13,846 nucleotides of DNA from Nitrospirota bacterium (GTDB lineage Bacteria; Nitrospirota; CAKKRA01; 9FT-COMBO-42-15): NCBI GenBank assembly GCA_023248415.1, contig JAHFEP010000068.1:1-13846 (forward strand). Direction: 5' to 3'. Of this stretch, positions 1 through 5,112 are shown piece after piece. The number at the start of each line of letters is the position of its first letter. The stretch's first letter is position 1. A program made the position numbers and the translations under genes. The notes beneath the pieces are model-generated. The model was not told the DNA's origin and searched no databases. It was given only the letters and a program-made list of their open reading frames with translations.

Positions 1-143
1 TTCTGCCAAAGTGCAAAAAGGATTCTCCCCTGTGCTGGGTTGATTTCTTCAAGATTATACTCTTTTATTTTTTTGGCTAATATCCTGCCTGATAAGTGAT
101 GTATCTTAGCGATTAGGAAACCGCCTTCACGCAACTGCTTCAT
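1..143 (-). CDS. MarR family transcriptional regulator, N-terminal part (runs off left edge)
   Basis: This is the first 47 codons of a gene read leftwards; the rest lies outside the window. The ATG (143-141) overlaps the TGA of the upstream gene as ATGA, so the two are translationally coupled. The peptide begins MKQLREGGFLIAKIHHLSGR and continues with LEEINPAQGRILFALWQ. This is the usual opening of a MarR winged-helix protein: a dimerisation helix followed by the helix in which MarR proteins read 'T.aQ..iL..L'. MarR proteins are dimeric repressors, often released by phenolics or oxidants. The 20-bp palindrome in the promoter of this unit (727-746) is a natural autoregulatory site. The family call rests on this short stretch only. 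Confidence 0.75.
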   Translation of the reverse strand, partial: MKQLREGGFLIAKIHHLSGRILAKKIKEYNLEEINPAQGRILFALWQ

Positions 144-613
144 GGCTTACCTTTGAAATTGAAAGTAAAGAAATTAAGCTGATGATAATACTTTGCAACC
201 ATTGGGAGCAGTTTTAGCACTGTGTGGTCAGGGTCATGCGGGCCGCGGGGATAATACATCTCCCAGCCCTTCTGCCAGATTGCCTCTTTTATTGCCTTGT
301 CTGTGACAACCTCTACCTCTCCGCCCAACATCAGCCCCCTCCATTCGCTTGGCTTGCAATAGTAGATTGATACCTTTGGATTTTTCTTAATGTGTGTTAT
401 TTTTGATGAGGAGGTGTTTGTTGTAAGATAGACCAGAAAGTCATCATGATGCTTAATGAATAACTCGGATAAGGCAGGAAACTGTTCTTTCCGCCTAAGA
501 TTGAACATAGCCCTTGTCTGCGGGAATCCATTGTGGTCAATGGTTGTAACATAAGCTGCCTCTGCAATCTCCATTAGCTCAAGACTTAATTTCTTTGCAT
601 CCCTTTCATCCAT
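140..613 (-). CDS. Pyridoxamine 5'-phosphate oxidase-like FMN-binding protein (general stress protein 26 type)
   Basis: This 157-residue protein has the split-barrel flavin fold of the PNPOx-like superfamily. Residues about 18-40 (AAYVTTIDHNGFPQTRAMFN) form the first strands, and residues 58-88 carry the family signature 'LVYLTTNTSSSKITHIKKNPKVSIYY'. The strand GLMLGGEVEVVTD follows. The C-terminal WEMYYPRGPHDPDHTVLKL segment is typical of the stress-protein-26 branch, which binds FMN or F420 and acts on unknown substrates; these proteins are generally not true PNP oxidases. An AAGGAGG sits 8 bases before the ATG. The gene is first in a two-gene unit with the MarR regulator, whose start codon it overlaps by 4 bp, so it is the likely target of that regulator. 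The substrate is unknown. Confidence 0.85.
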   Translation of the reverse strand: MDERDAKKLSLELMEIAEAAYVTTIDHNGFPQTRAMFNLRRKEQFPALSELFIKHHDDFLVYLTTNTSSSKITHIKKNPKVSIYYCKPSEWRGLMLGGEVEVVTDKAIKEAIWQKGWEMYYPRGPHDPDHTVLKLLPMVAKYYHQLNFFTFNFKGKP

Positions 614-642
614 CTTTCAATCCTCCTTGTTAGGATAATAAT

Positions 643-692
643 GTAGGGCAACCCTTTAGGGTTGCATATGCAAGGCTAAAACCTTGCCCTAC
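643..692. repeat. 50-bp composite hairpin element, possible dispersed repeat
   Basis: Outer arms GTAGGGCAA (643-651) and TTGCCCTAC (684-692) are perfect inverted copies. Between them lie two smaller hairpins, GCAACCC-TTTA-GGGTTGC (648-665) and GCAAGG-CTAAAA-CCTTGC (670-687), with the palindrome GCATATGC at the junction. It lies in the predicted 5' leader of the PNPOx-like/MarR transcript, about 30 bases from the ribosome-binding site. The compact shape resembles REP/MITE-like dispersed elements. Only one copy is in the window, so dispersal is an inference. Confidence 0.6.
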
Positions 693-723
693 GGATAAAT
701 TCCCAGCCCAATTAGTTTTATAT

Positions 724-753
724 AGTATAGTTCTATATAGAACTATTTGTCAA
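724..753 (-). promoter_or_regulatory. Sigma-70 promoter of the PNPOx-like/MarR unit
   Basis: On the minus strand a perfect TTGACA (753-748) is followed by an 18-base spacer and TATACT (729-724). Transcription should start near 717, leaving a leader of about 100 bases that contains the hairpin element at 643-692. The spacer is almost filled by a 20-bp palindrome, so a repressor bound there would block RNA polymerase. Confidence 0.75.
727..746. promoter_or_regulatory. Perfect 20-bp palindrome, probable MarR operator
   Basis: The sequence ATAGTTCTATATAGAACTAT is identical on both strands. It covers the whole spacer and the upstream half of the -10 box of the PNPOx-like/MarR promoter. Length and symmetry suit a dimeric winged-helix repressor, and the coupled MarR gene is the obvious candidate. 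The assignment is inferred from position. LysR (784-1674) is the only other nearby regulator, and its own promoter lies elsewhere. Confidence 0.6.
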
Positions 754-783
754 GGAAAAACTCTGAATTAGATGAATGGCTTC

Positions 784-1674
784 TTATCTTGATTTCAGCA
801 GCTCTGCTTTAATTTGCATTATCTTTTCATTATTTTTGTCAATTTTTCTATAAACAAGAAATATCTCGTTTTTTATTGGCGTGCCACCTTTCCACAATAT
901 CTTTATTTTGCCTCTATTTAATTCTCCAATGCATAAATAGTCTGGAAGCAGGCTGATACCAAACCCTAACTCAACAGCTTTCTTTATTGAATGCAGATTT
1001 GGAATCACCATTGCCGGCTGAATATTGGGTCTCTTTTTAAAGTTTTCCAGCCAAAAGCGTCTGATAATAGGCAAATTGGCGCTGTAAGTAATCCATTTCT
1101 GATTTGTAAGCCAATATTCAAATTGACTATTTTGCTCTTCTCTTTTAATCTTTTTAAAATTTGGCAGAGAAATGTCCGCTGCACCCACTAACAAAAAACT
1201 CTCATCCGCTAATTTTGCAAACTCAAAATCTTTTTTGTCAGGCTTTTGCGTTGCAATCACAATATCTAAATCCCCTTTTTCTAATTTCTCAATTAATTTG
1301 GCAGTTATATCAAACTGGAACCAAAACCTGAAAATAGAATTTTTTAATTTATGTAAAGCAATTTGATGAAAATACTCTAAGGGGGTTCCAATGCGTATGA
1401 GCGGCAGTTCCTTGCTAATCCTTTTGAATTTCTCCTCAACCCTTTCAAGCCCTTCAATAGCCCCGATTAACTGGCTGTAAAGCTCTTTACCATATTCGGT
1501 AGGCACCATCTTTCTGGGTGTGCGGATGAATAGCTTGTGGCCCATTAATGTTTCCAATGCAGAAAGGTGCTGGCTAACACCTGGCTGTGTCATATATAAC
1601 GCTTCAGCAGCGCCAGTTATTGTTCCAACCTTATAAATAGCTATAAAGCTGCGGTACCATTCTAAATTTACCAT
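784..1674 (-). CDS. LysR family transcriptional regulator
   Basis: The protein has 296 residues, the normal length for the family. Residues 1-60 form the LysR winged HTH: LEWYRSFIAIYKVGTITGAAEALYMTQPGVSQHLSALE, then a wing with LFIRTPRKMVPTEYG. A linker helix (about 65-88) leads to the periplasmic-binding-protein-like effector domain, with IRIGTPLEY near 93 and a late GFGISLLPDYL. The ATG at 1674 has no clear Shine-Dalgarno, and a TTGCAA/TATAAT promoter lies 40 bases upstream. It is divergent from the SMP-30-like/DJ-1-like unit, whose promoter overlaps its own. That is the classic LysR arrangement, so it probably controls that unit and itself. The effector is unknown. Confidence 0.93.
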   Translation of the reverse strand: MVNLEWYRSFIAIYKVGTITGAAEALYMTQPGVSQHLSALETLMGHKLFIRTPRKMVPTEYGKELYSQLIGAIEGLERVEEKFKRISKELPLIRIGTPLEYFHQIALHKLKNSIFRFWFQFDITAKLIEKLEKGDLDIVIATQKPDKKDFEFAKLADESFLLVGAADISLPNFKKIKREEQNSQFEYWLTNQKWITYSANLPIIRRFWLENFKKRPNIQPAMVIPNLHSIKKAVELGFGISLLPDYLCIGELNRGKIKILWKGGTPIKNEIFLVYRKIDKNNEKIMQIKAELLKSR

Positions 1675-1708
1675 AAATATATTTATAGATATATAAAGAT
1701 TATATTAT

Positions 1709-1737
1709 TTGAATTATAGAAAATTTTAGGTTATATT
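1709..1737 (+). promoter_or_regulatory. Candidate promoter of the SMP-30-like/DJ-1-like unit
   Basis: TTGAAT (1709-1714), 17 bases, then TATATT (1732-1737) gives a plausible sigma-70 promoter facing right. Predicted start is near 1744, giving a leader of about 120 bases that holds a strong ribosome-binding site and a two-codon reading frame. It shares nearly all its bases with the LysR promoter on the other strand. The -35 match is moderate, so confidence is limited. Confidence 0.45.
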
Positions 1738-1741
1738 GCAA
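1713..1741 (-). promoter_or_regulatory. Promoter of the LysR regulator
   Basis: Read on the minus strand, TTGCAA (1741-1736), a 17-base spacer and TATAAT (1718-1713) form a good sigma-70 promoter, with transcription expected to start near 1706. The leader would be about 30 bases. It overlaps the opposing promoter at 1709-1737 almost completely. A 14-bp palindrome, ATAAATATATTTAT, at 1673-1686 spans the start codon and could be an additional binding site, but the tract is very AT-rich. Confidence 0.6.
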
Positions 1742-1758
1742 TAAAAAAAGGGAAAAGA

Positions 1759-1783
1759 AAGGAGGAAAGCTGAGATGATTTAA
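1759..1783 (+). other. Two-codon minimal reading frame with strong Shine-Dalgarno in leader
   Basis: AAAGGAGG (1759-1766) is followed after 9 bases by ATG ATT TAA (1775-1783). The ribosome-binding site is as good as those of the real genes, yet the frame encodes only Met-Ile. It may be a minimal leader ORF affecting downstream translation or mRNA stability, the relic of a lost gene, or chance. No longer frame uses this site. Confidence 0.3.
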
Positions 1784-1867
1784 CACATTCTTGCTTTTGC
1801 ATCGCTGAAAGATATTGGTAAAAGAATAACTAACAGATGGTTAATAAATACAGATAAGGAGGATAAG

Positions 1868-2881
1868 ATGGTATCAAAAACTACTTTTAAAAGATTGCTG
1901 ACATTAATAGTGTTATTATTTGCTGCTATAAATCATGCATGGGCACAAGAAATACCAGATGCAACATATACGCTGCTGGGTGAAAATGTCTATCCTGAAG
2001 GTATTACTTATGATGCAAAAACCGATTCGTTGTTTGTAGGTAGTTTTTATAAAGGTGAGATACAACGGATTCAAAGGGGTATGGTTACGGTTTTCATTCC
2101 CGCAGGACAGGACGAGTTGCATTCAGTAGTAGGTCTGTTCGCAGATGCTAAAAGACGACGTCTATGGGTTTGTAATTCAGAAGCAGGGGCAAGCCAACGC
2201 GCCACGCCAGAGTCAATAGGTAAAGCAAGCGTTCATATCTACAATCTGGATAGCAAAGCATTGATTAAAAAAGTTGCCTTAACTCAACAATCGGGCCATT
2301 TCTGTAATGATATTGCTCTGGATGCAAATGGCAATGCCTATATCACTGATTCTTTCAGTCCTGTCATCTGGAAAGTGGAAGGCACAGATTTTGTTCTAAG
2401 TGAATTTGTAAATGATGATAAATTCCGTGGTGAGGGATTCAATTTGAATGGGATTCGGATAACACCAGATGGCAAGTATCTAATCACTGTTAAAATGAAC
2501 TCGGGCCAGTTGTTCCGAATCTCACTAAAAGACAGAGCAGTGTTAGAAATTAAATTAAGTCGGCCGATTGATGCTGGAGACGGAATGATTTTCTCTGGCA
2601 AGCACGAATTACTTGTGGTAGAGGGGTTTGGCGCCAAAGAAGCAGGAATCGCAACCCTCACATTCTCAAAAGATTATAGCTCAGCCACTATTTCCGTGAA
2701 ACTTCAATCATCAAAAATAAAGGTGCCAACAACCATAACAATTGCAGATGGGAGGCTGTTTGTAGTCAACAGCCAGCTTAACCACCTTTTTAAGCCCGAA
2801 GAATCGGGTCCGCCTGAACCATCATTCAGTATAGTGGGGTTTGACCTTAAACGATTAAAACACAAGGAGGTATCACGATGA
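1868..2881 (+). CDS. Exported SMP-30/gluconolactonase-like beta-propeller protein
   Basis: This 337-residue protein starts with a clear Sec signal peptide: basic n-region to residue 9, hydrophobic LLTLIVLLFAA, and an AWA|QE cleavage site after residue 26. The mature part has repeating beta-propeller blades of SMP-30/NHL type, such as 'YPEGITYDAKTDSLFVGSFYKGEIQR', 'FCNDIALDANGNAYITDS', 'LNGIRITPDGKYLITV' and 'IDAGDGMIF'. The Asn-Asp and Asp-Gly pairs match the metal-binding and lactonase-like positions of the superfamily. It should act in the periplasm as a sugar-lactone hydrolase or a ligand-binding propeller; the substrate cannot be read from sequence. AAGGAGG lies 6 bases before the ATG. 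Its TGA overlaps the ATG of the DJ-1-like gene, so the two are coupled. Confidence 0.8.
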   Translation: MVSKTTFKRLLTLIVLLFAAINHAWAQEIPDATYTLLGENVYPEGITYDAKTDSLFVGSFYKGEIQRIQRGMVTVFIPAGQDELHSVVGLFADAKRRRLWVCNSEAGASQRATPESIGKASVHIYNLDSKALIKKVALTQQSGHFCNDIALDANGNAYITDSFSPVIWKVEGTDFVLSEFVNDDKFRGEGFNLNGIRITPDGKYLITVKMNSGQLFRISLKDRAVLEIKLSRPIDAGDGMIFSGKHELLVVEGFGAKEAGIATLTFSKDYSSATISVKLQSSKIKVPTTITIADGRLFVVNSQLNHLFKPEESGPPEPSFSIVGFDLKRLKHKEVSR

Positions 2882-3549
2882 AAAAGGTATTATTCGTTGT
2901 AACAAGCCACGACAAATTAGGAAACACAGGGAAACAGACAGGTTTTTACCTGCCTGAGGTTTCTCACCCGCATAAGGTCCTGACAGAGAAGGGTTTTGAG
3001 ATTGACTTTGTGAGCCCGAAGGGCGGCAAGGCTCCAATGGATGGGATTGACCTCAACGACCCAGTCAATAAATCTTTCCTTAATAACAAGAGTTTTGTTG
3101 CCAAGGTGGAAAATACGCTTACTCCAAATCAGATTAATCCTGTAGACTATGCCGCAATCTTTTATGCAGGAGGGCACGGCACAATGTGGGATTTTCCAGA
3201 TAATGAGCCGATTGCAAAAATTGCATCTGCAATTTACGAGAAAGGCGGGGTGGTAGCCGCAGTTTGCCATGGACCGGCTGGACTGGTTAATATCAAATTA
3301 TCTAACGGTAAATATTTGGTGGACGGCAAAACAGTATCGTCTTTTACAAATGAAGAAGAAAAGGCCGTAGGGCTTGCCAATGTAGTTCCGTTTCTGCTGG
3401 AGTCCAGACTGATTGAACGAGGGGCAAGGCATACAAAAGCTCCACTCTGGCAGTCGCATGTTGAGGTAAGCGAAAGACTTGTTACAGGCCAAAATCCTGC
3501 ATCTGCTGAGCAGGTAGGAAAGGCAATGGTTAAGTTGCTGTCGAAATAG
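2878..3549 (+). CDS. DJ-1/PfpI family type 1 glutamine amidotransferase-like protein, glyoxalase III type
   Basis: The 223-residue protein has the DJ-1/PfpI fold. Visible hallmarks are Glu27 in 'TGFYLPEVSHP', the oxyanion motif AGGHGTMWD (97-105), and the nucleophile elbow AVCHGPAGL with Cys130-His131. Glu, Cys and His in this arrangement match the Hsp31-like glyoxalase III group, which converts methylglyoxal to lactate without glutathione. The PWxSHxE-like end, 'APLWQSHVEVSERLVTGQNPASA', is also typical. It has no signal peptide, so it is cytosolic. The ATG overlaps the TGA of the exported propeller gene, with AAGGAGG 7 bases upstream. A rho-independent terminator follows at once. Aldehyde detoxification or deglycase activity is inferred from the family. 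Confidence 0.85.
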   Translation: MKKVLFVVTSHDKLGNTGKQTGFYLPEVSHPHKVLTEKGFEIDFVSPKGGKAPMDGIDLNDPVNKSFLNNKSFVAKVENTLTPNQINPVDYAAIFYAGGHGTMWDFPDNEPIAKIASAIYEKGGVVAAVCHGPAGLVNIKLSNGKYLVDGKTVSSFTNEEEKAVGLANVVPFLLESRLIERGARHTKAPLWQSHVEVSERLVTGQNPASAEQVGKAMVKLLSK

Positions 3550-3566
3550 GCTTTTATATGCATTGA

Positions 3567-3599
3567 GCGAATAGCCTCTATTTGAGGCTATTCGCTTTT
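3567..3599 (+). terminator. Rho-independent terminator of the SMP-30-like/DJ-1-like unit
   Basis: A perfect 12-bp stem, GCGAATAGCCTC (3567-3578) and GAGGCTATTCGC (3584-3595), encloses a TATTT loop and is followed by TTTT. The T run is present only on the plus strand, so it ends the rightward transcript. The right arm overlaps the last codons and stop of the convergent chorismate mutase gene (3588). Confidence 0.85.
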
Positions 3600-3860
3600 A
3601 AACTCCTTTAGTTCTCTGTCAATAAAACAACTGATAATAGTTCTGTAAATCTTCTCTGCTATGTCTGGGTCAAGACCTACCTCTGCAGCCTTTGACTTTA
3701 CTTTATTTATAACCTGTTCAACCCTCTTTGGGTCTCTTACTCCTTGCTCGTCTTTCTTCAGATTTCCTGCCTTGATTACCAGTTCTGCTCTTTTTGATAA
3801 AAGCCCTATTATCTCGGTATCAATTTTATCTATTTCATGCCTAATCTCTTTAAGTTCCAT
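3588..3860 (-). CDS. Chorismate mutase, stand-alone AroQ type
   Basis: A 90-residue all-helical protein matching the AroQ fold, the usual size for a monofunctional mutase. It would convert chorismate to prephenate for Phe/Tyr synthesis in the cytosol. Arg7, Arg24 and Lys35 align with E. coli Arg11, Arg28 and Lys39. VRDPKRVEQV supplies the helix-2 Asp43/Arg46, and a Glu in 'FIDRELKEF' stands where E. coli has Gln88; yeast mutase also has Glu there. The pattern around GLDPDIAEKIYRTIISCFI also resembles PchB isochorismate-pyruvate lyase, so that activity is not excluded. The ATG at 3860 has AGGAG 5 bases upstream; an in-frame TTG at 3878 has none. No aromatic-pathway gene is adjacent. Its last codons form part of the opposing terminator. 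Confidence 0.85.
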   Translation of the reverse strand: MELKEIRHEIDKIDTEIIGLLSKRAELVIKAGNLKKDEQGVRDPKRVEQVINKVKSKAAEVGLDPDIAEKIYRTIISCFIDRELKEFKSE

Positions 3861-3966
3861 TTTGACTCCTATCTGCAAGCACTTTAATAACTGCTAAAAC
3901 CGCTGTTCAAAAACAGGCCGCATAAAGCTTCGCTCATAACTTATGATGCCAGTCATTTTCTTGAAA

Positions 3967-4446
3967 TTAAATAATTCCGCTGAAAAACAATACCATTAAT
4001 CCTAAGAAAAAGTTCACTTTAAGCAAATTCACCGACAACCTTTGCAGAGATGTTCTTTGCTCAACGGACTCTGTTCCTGCAATCTTAGGGGCTAATACCA
4101 AGCCTCGATAAAAATGGACAACAACCATTCCTAATACTAAAACATGCTTCACAATTAAAATCAATGTCCAACTGTTTCTAACACTTTCAATTCCTGATAA
4201 CTGCTTATTAAAAGCAGTCAATATAATGCCTGTCACAACCAAGAAAATTATACTATAGTTCGCCATGGGAGTAAATCTTTTAGAAATTTCTCCCATCAGC
4301 TTACCTGCCTCTGTCCCTAAAACTTGTTTGGCAGATGGTATTGCAACAAAAAGTATAAAAATAATTCCTCCAATCCATACAACTGTTGCAACAAGATGCA
4401 GCCAATAAGATACTGCCAATATTATTTCTATTATTTTGGCCTCCAT
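3967..4446 (-). CDS. CopD-like four-helix integral membrane protein
   Basis: This 159-residue protein has four hydrophobic segments, at about 8-35, 62-82, 94-112 and 140-159. The first holds 'YWLHLVATVVWIGGIIF', the His and Trp-Ile-Gly-Gly pattern of CopD-domain proteins. A later 'VKHVLVLGMVVVHFYRG' carries His residues inside a helix, consistent with heme or copper ligation. CopD family members are inner-membrane proteins linked to copper uptake or of unknown function. The ATG has no clear Shine-Dalgarno and lies just past the terminator of the ArsR/CGCGC-peptide unit, so this gene may depend on read-through or an unseen promoter. The 106 bases between it and the chorismate mutase start hold no convincing gene or terminator. 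Confidence 0.7.
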   Translation of the reverse strand: MEAKIIEIILAVSYWLHLVATVVWIGGIIFILFVAIPSAKQVLGTEAGKLMGEISKRFTPMANYSIIFLVVTGIILTAFNKQLSGIESVRNSWTLILIVKHVLVLGMVVVHFYRGLVLAPKIAGTESVEQRTSLQRLSVNLLKVNFFLGLMVLFFSGII

Positions 4447-4454
4447 GCGATTTT

Positions 4455-4491
4455 AAAAAATGCGGGTGGATTGATTTTGTTCAAACCACCC
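4455..4491 (-). terminator. Rho-independent terminator after the CGCGC peptide gene
   Basis: On the minus strand GGGTGGTTTG (4491-4482) pairs with CAATCCACCC (4473-4464) in 9 of 10 positions around an 8-base loop, followed by GCA and a run of six T. It closes the ArsR/peptide transcript just before the CopD-like gene. Confidence 0.75.
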
Positions 4492-4507
4492 TTCATAAAA
4501 GATTCCT

Positions 4508-4630
4508 CTATTTCGCCTTTTTTATGGGTGGAACACAACCACAGCCACAGGAGTTTTTTGCTTCCTCCTTAACATCAGCCTTCTTTTCTTTAGGATGTTC
4601 TTTTGTCACTTTTTTAATGTCTTTCGTCAT
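4508..4630 (-). CDS. 40-residue cysteine-motif peptide (CGCGC), unknown function
   Basis: A short gene with a very strong ribosome-binding site (AAGGAGGTGAG, 8 bases before the ATG), its own terminator and tight linkage to the ArsR gene. The peptide starts MTKDIKKVTKEHPKEKKADV and is rich in Lys/Glu up to residue 26. It then has Ser27-Cys28-Gly-Cys30-Gly-Cys32, followed by VPPIKKAK. There is no signal peptide or membrane segment. CxCxC is a thiol metal-binding pattern, so the peptide may bind or buffer a soft metal(loid) such as As(III), Cd, Zn or Cu. I do not recognise a named family. The partner ArsR ends in a similar CTCGC motif, which strengthens the reading as a real metal-linked gene. 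Expression is supported by sequence signals only. Confidence 0.72.
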   Translation of the reverse strand: MTKDIKKVTKEHPKEKKADVKEEAKNSCGCGCVPPIKKAK

Positions 4631-4652
4631 TGTTTCTCACCTCCTTTTTGAT

Positions 4653-4674
4653 TAAGTTAATGCTTATTAACTTA
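4653..4674. promoter_or_regulatory. Inverted repeat between ArsR and the CGCGC peptide gene
   Basis: TAAGTTAAT (4653-4661) and ATTAACTTA (4666-4674) are perfect 9-bp inverted arms around GCTT. The repeat lies between the ArsR stop and the peptide ribosome-binding site. The octamer ATTAAGTT at its left edge (4651-4658) recurs at 5078-5085 next to the ArsR promoter -35 box. It may be an ArsR operator or a weak mRNA hairpin; no strong promoter is visible beside it. Confidence 0.4.
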
Positions 4675-4697
4675 TATATATGAGCAAAAAATTTTTC

Positions 4698-5024
4698 CTA
4701 TTTTATCTTTGGACTTACTTTGCGGATTCCTTCCATACCTGCCTGTTTGCCTAAACAACCACAGGTGCAAATCCGATTGAGTCTTTGACGGCATTTTTCA
4801 AGGGCATTTCGGTTTAAGGAATAGTATATCCAATACCCTTGCCTTTCAGCTTCCACAAGGCCAGCGCCTTTGAGTACGCGCAAATGTTGGGATACTGCTG
4901 ATTGCGTTACCCCCAACGCCTCAGCTAAGGCATTGACGCTCATTGGCTCTTTTTTCAGCAGTTCAATGATTTCTATTCTTTTATCAACTGAAAGAATTTT
5001 AAATAACTCCGCTGCTTTCTTCAC
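4698..5024 (-). CDS. ArsR/SmtB family repressor with C-terminal CTCGC motif
   Basis: A 108-residue winged-helix protein of typical ArsR length. The HTH is 'MSVNALAEALGVTQSAVSQHLRVLKGAGLVEAERQGYWIYYSL' (about 28-70). The classic ELCVCDL metal box is absent from the recognition-helix region. Instead the last helix carries Cys78 and the run Cys86-Thr-Cys88-Gly-Cys90, so any inducer site is probably at the C-terminus, as in ArsR variants that moved their thiols there. It is likely a repressor released by a thiophilic metal(loid). The start is GTG, the only start codon after the in-frame TAA, with GAGG 11 bases upstream. Its promoter is at 5061-5090, and the CGCGC peptide gene follows 67 bases downstream. 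Confidence 0.88.
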   Translation of the reverse strand: MKKAAELFKILSVDKRIEIIELLKKEPMSVNALAEALGVTQSAVSQHLRVLKGAGLVEAERQGYWIYYSLNRNALEKCRQRLNRICTCGCLGKQAGMEGIRKVSPKIK

Positions 5025-5060
5025 CGTCCGCTCATCCTCATAAGTTTATAAATATATACT

Positions 5061-5090
5061 AATATACTCTTGTAGAAATTAAGTTGTCAA
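5061..5090 (-). promoter_or_regulatory. Promoter of the ArsR/CGCGC-peptide unit
   Basis: TTGACA (5090-5085), an 18-base spacer and TATATT (5066-5061) read leftwards. A direct repeat ATATACT-A-ATATACT (plus-strand reading, 5054-5068) covers the -10 box, and the octamer ATTAAGTT abuts the -35 box. Either could be the repressor site. Confidence 0.6.
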
Positions 5091-5112
5091 GCAATTTTTA
5101 TAGTCGCTGATC

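Noticed and set aside
991..1366. Plus-strand open frames inside the LysR gene
   Set aside because: No ribosome-binding sites and no recognisable protein pattern; the minus-strand LysR protein is clear and explains the region.
3900..3966. 20-codon frame and weak hairpin between the CopD-like and chorismate mutase genes
   Set aside because: The frame has no ribosome-binding site, and the hairpin stem is only about 5 bp with a broken T run, so neither gene nor terminator is supported.
3954..4446. Arsenic or copper resistance operon including the CopD-like gene
   Set aside because: A terminator separates the ArsR/peptide unit from the CopD-like gene, and no transporter, arsenate reductase or copper ATPase is present, so membership in one operon is not supported.
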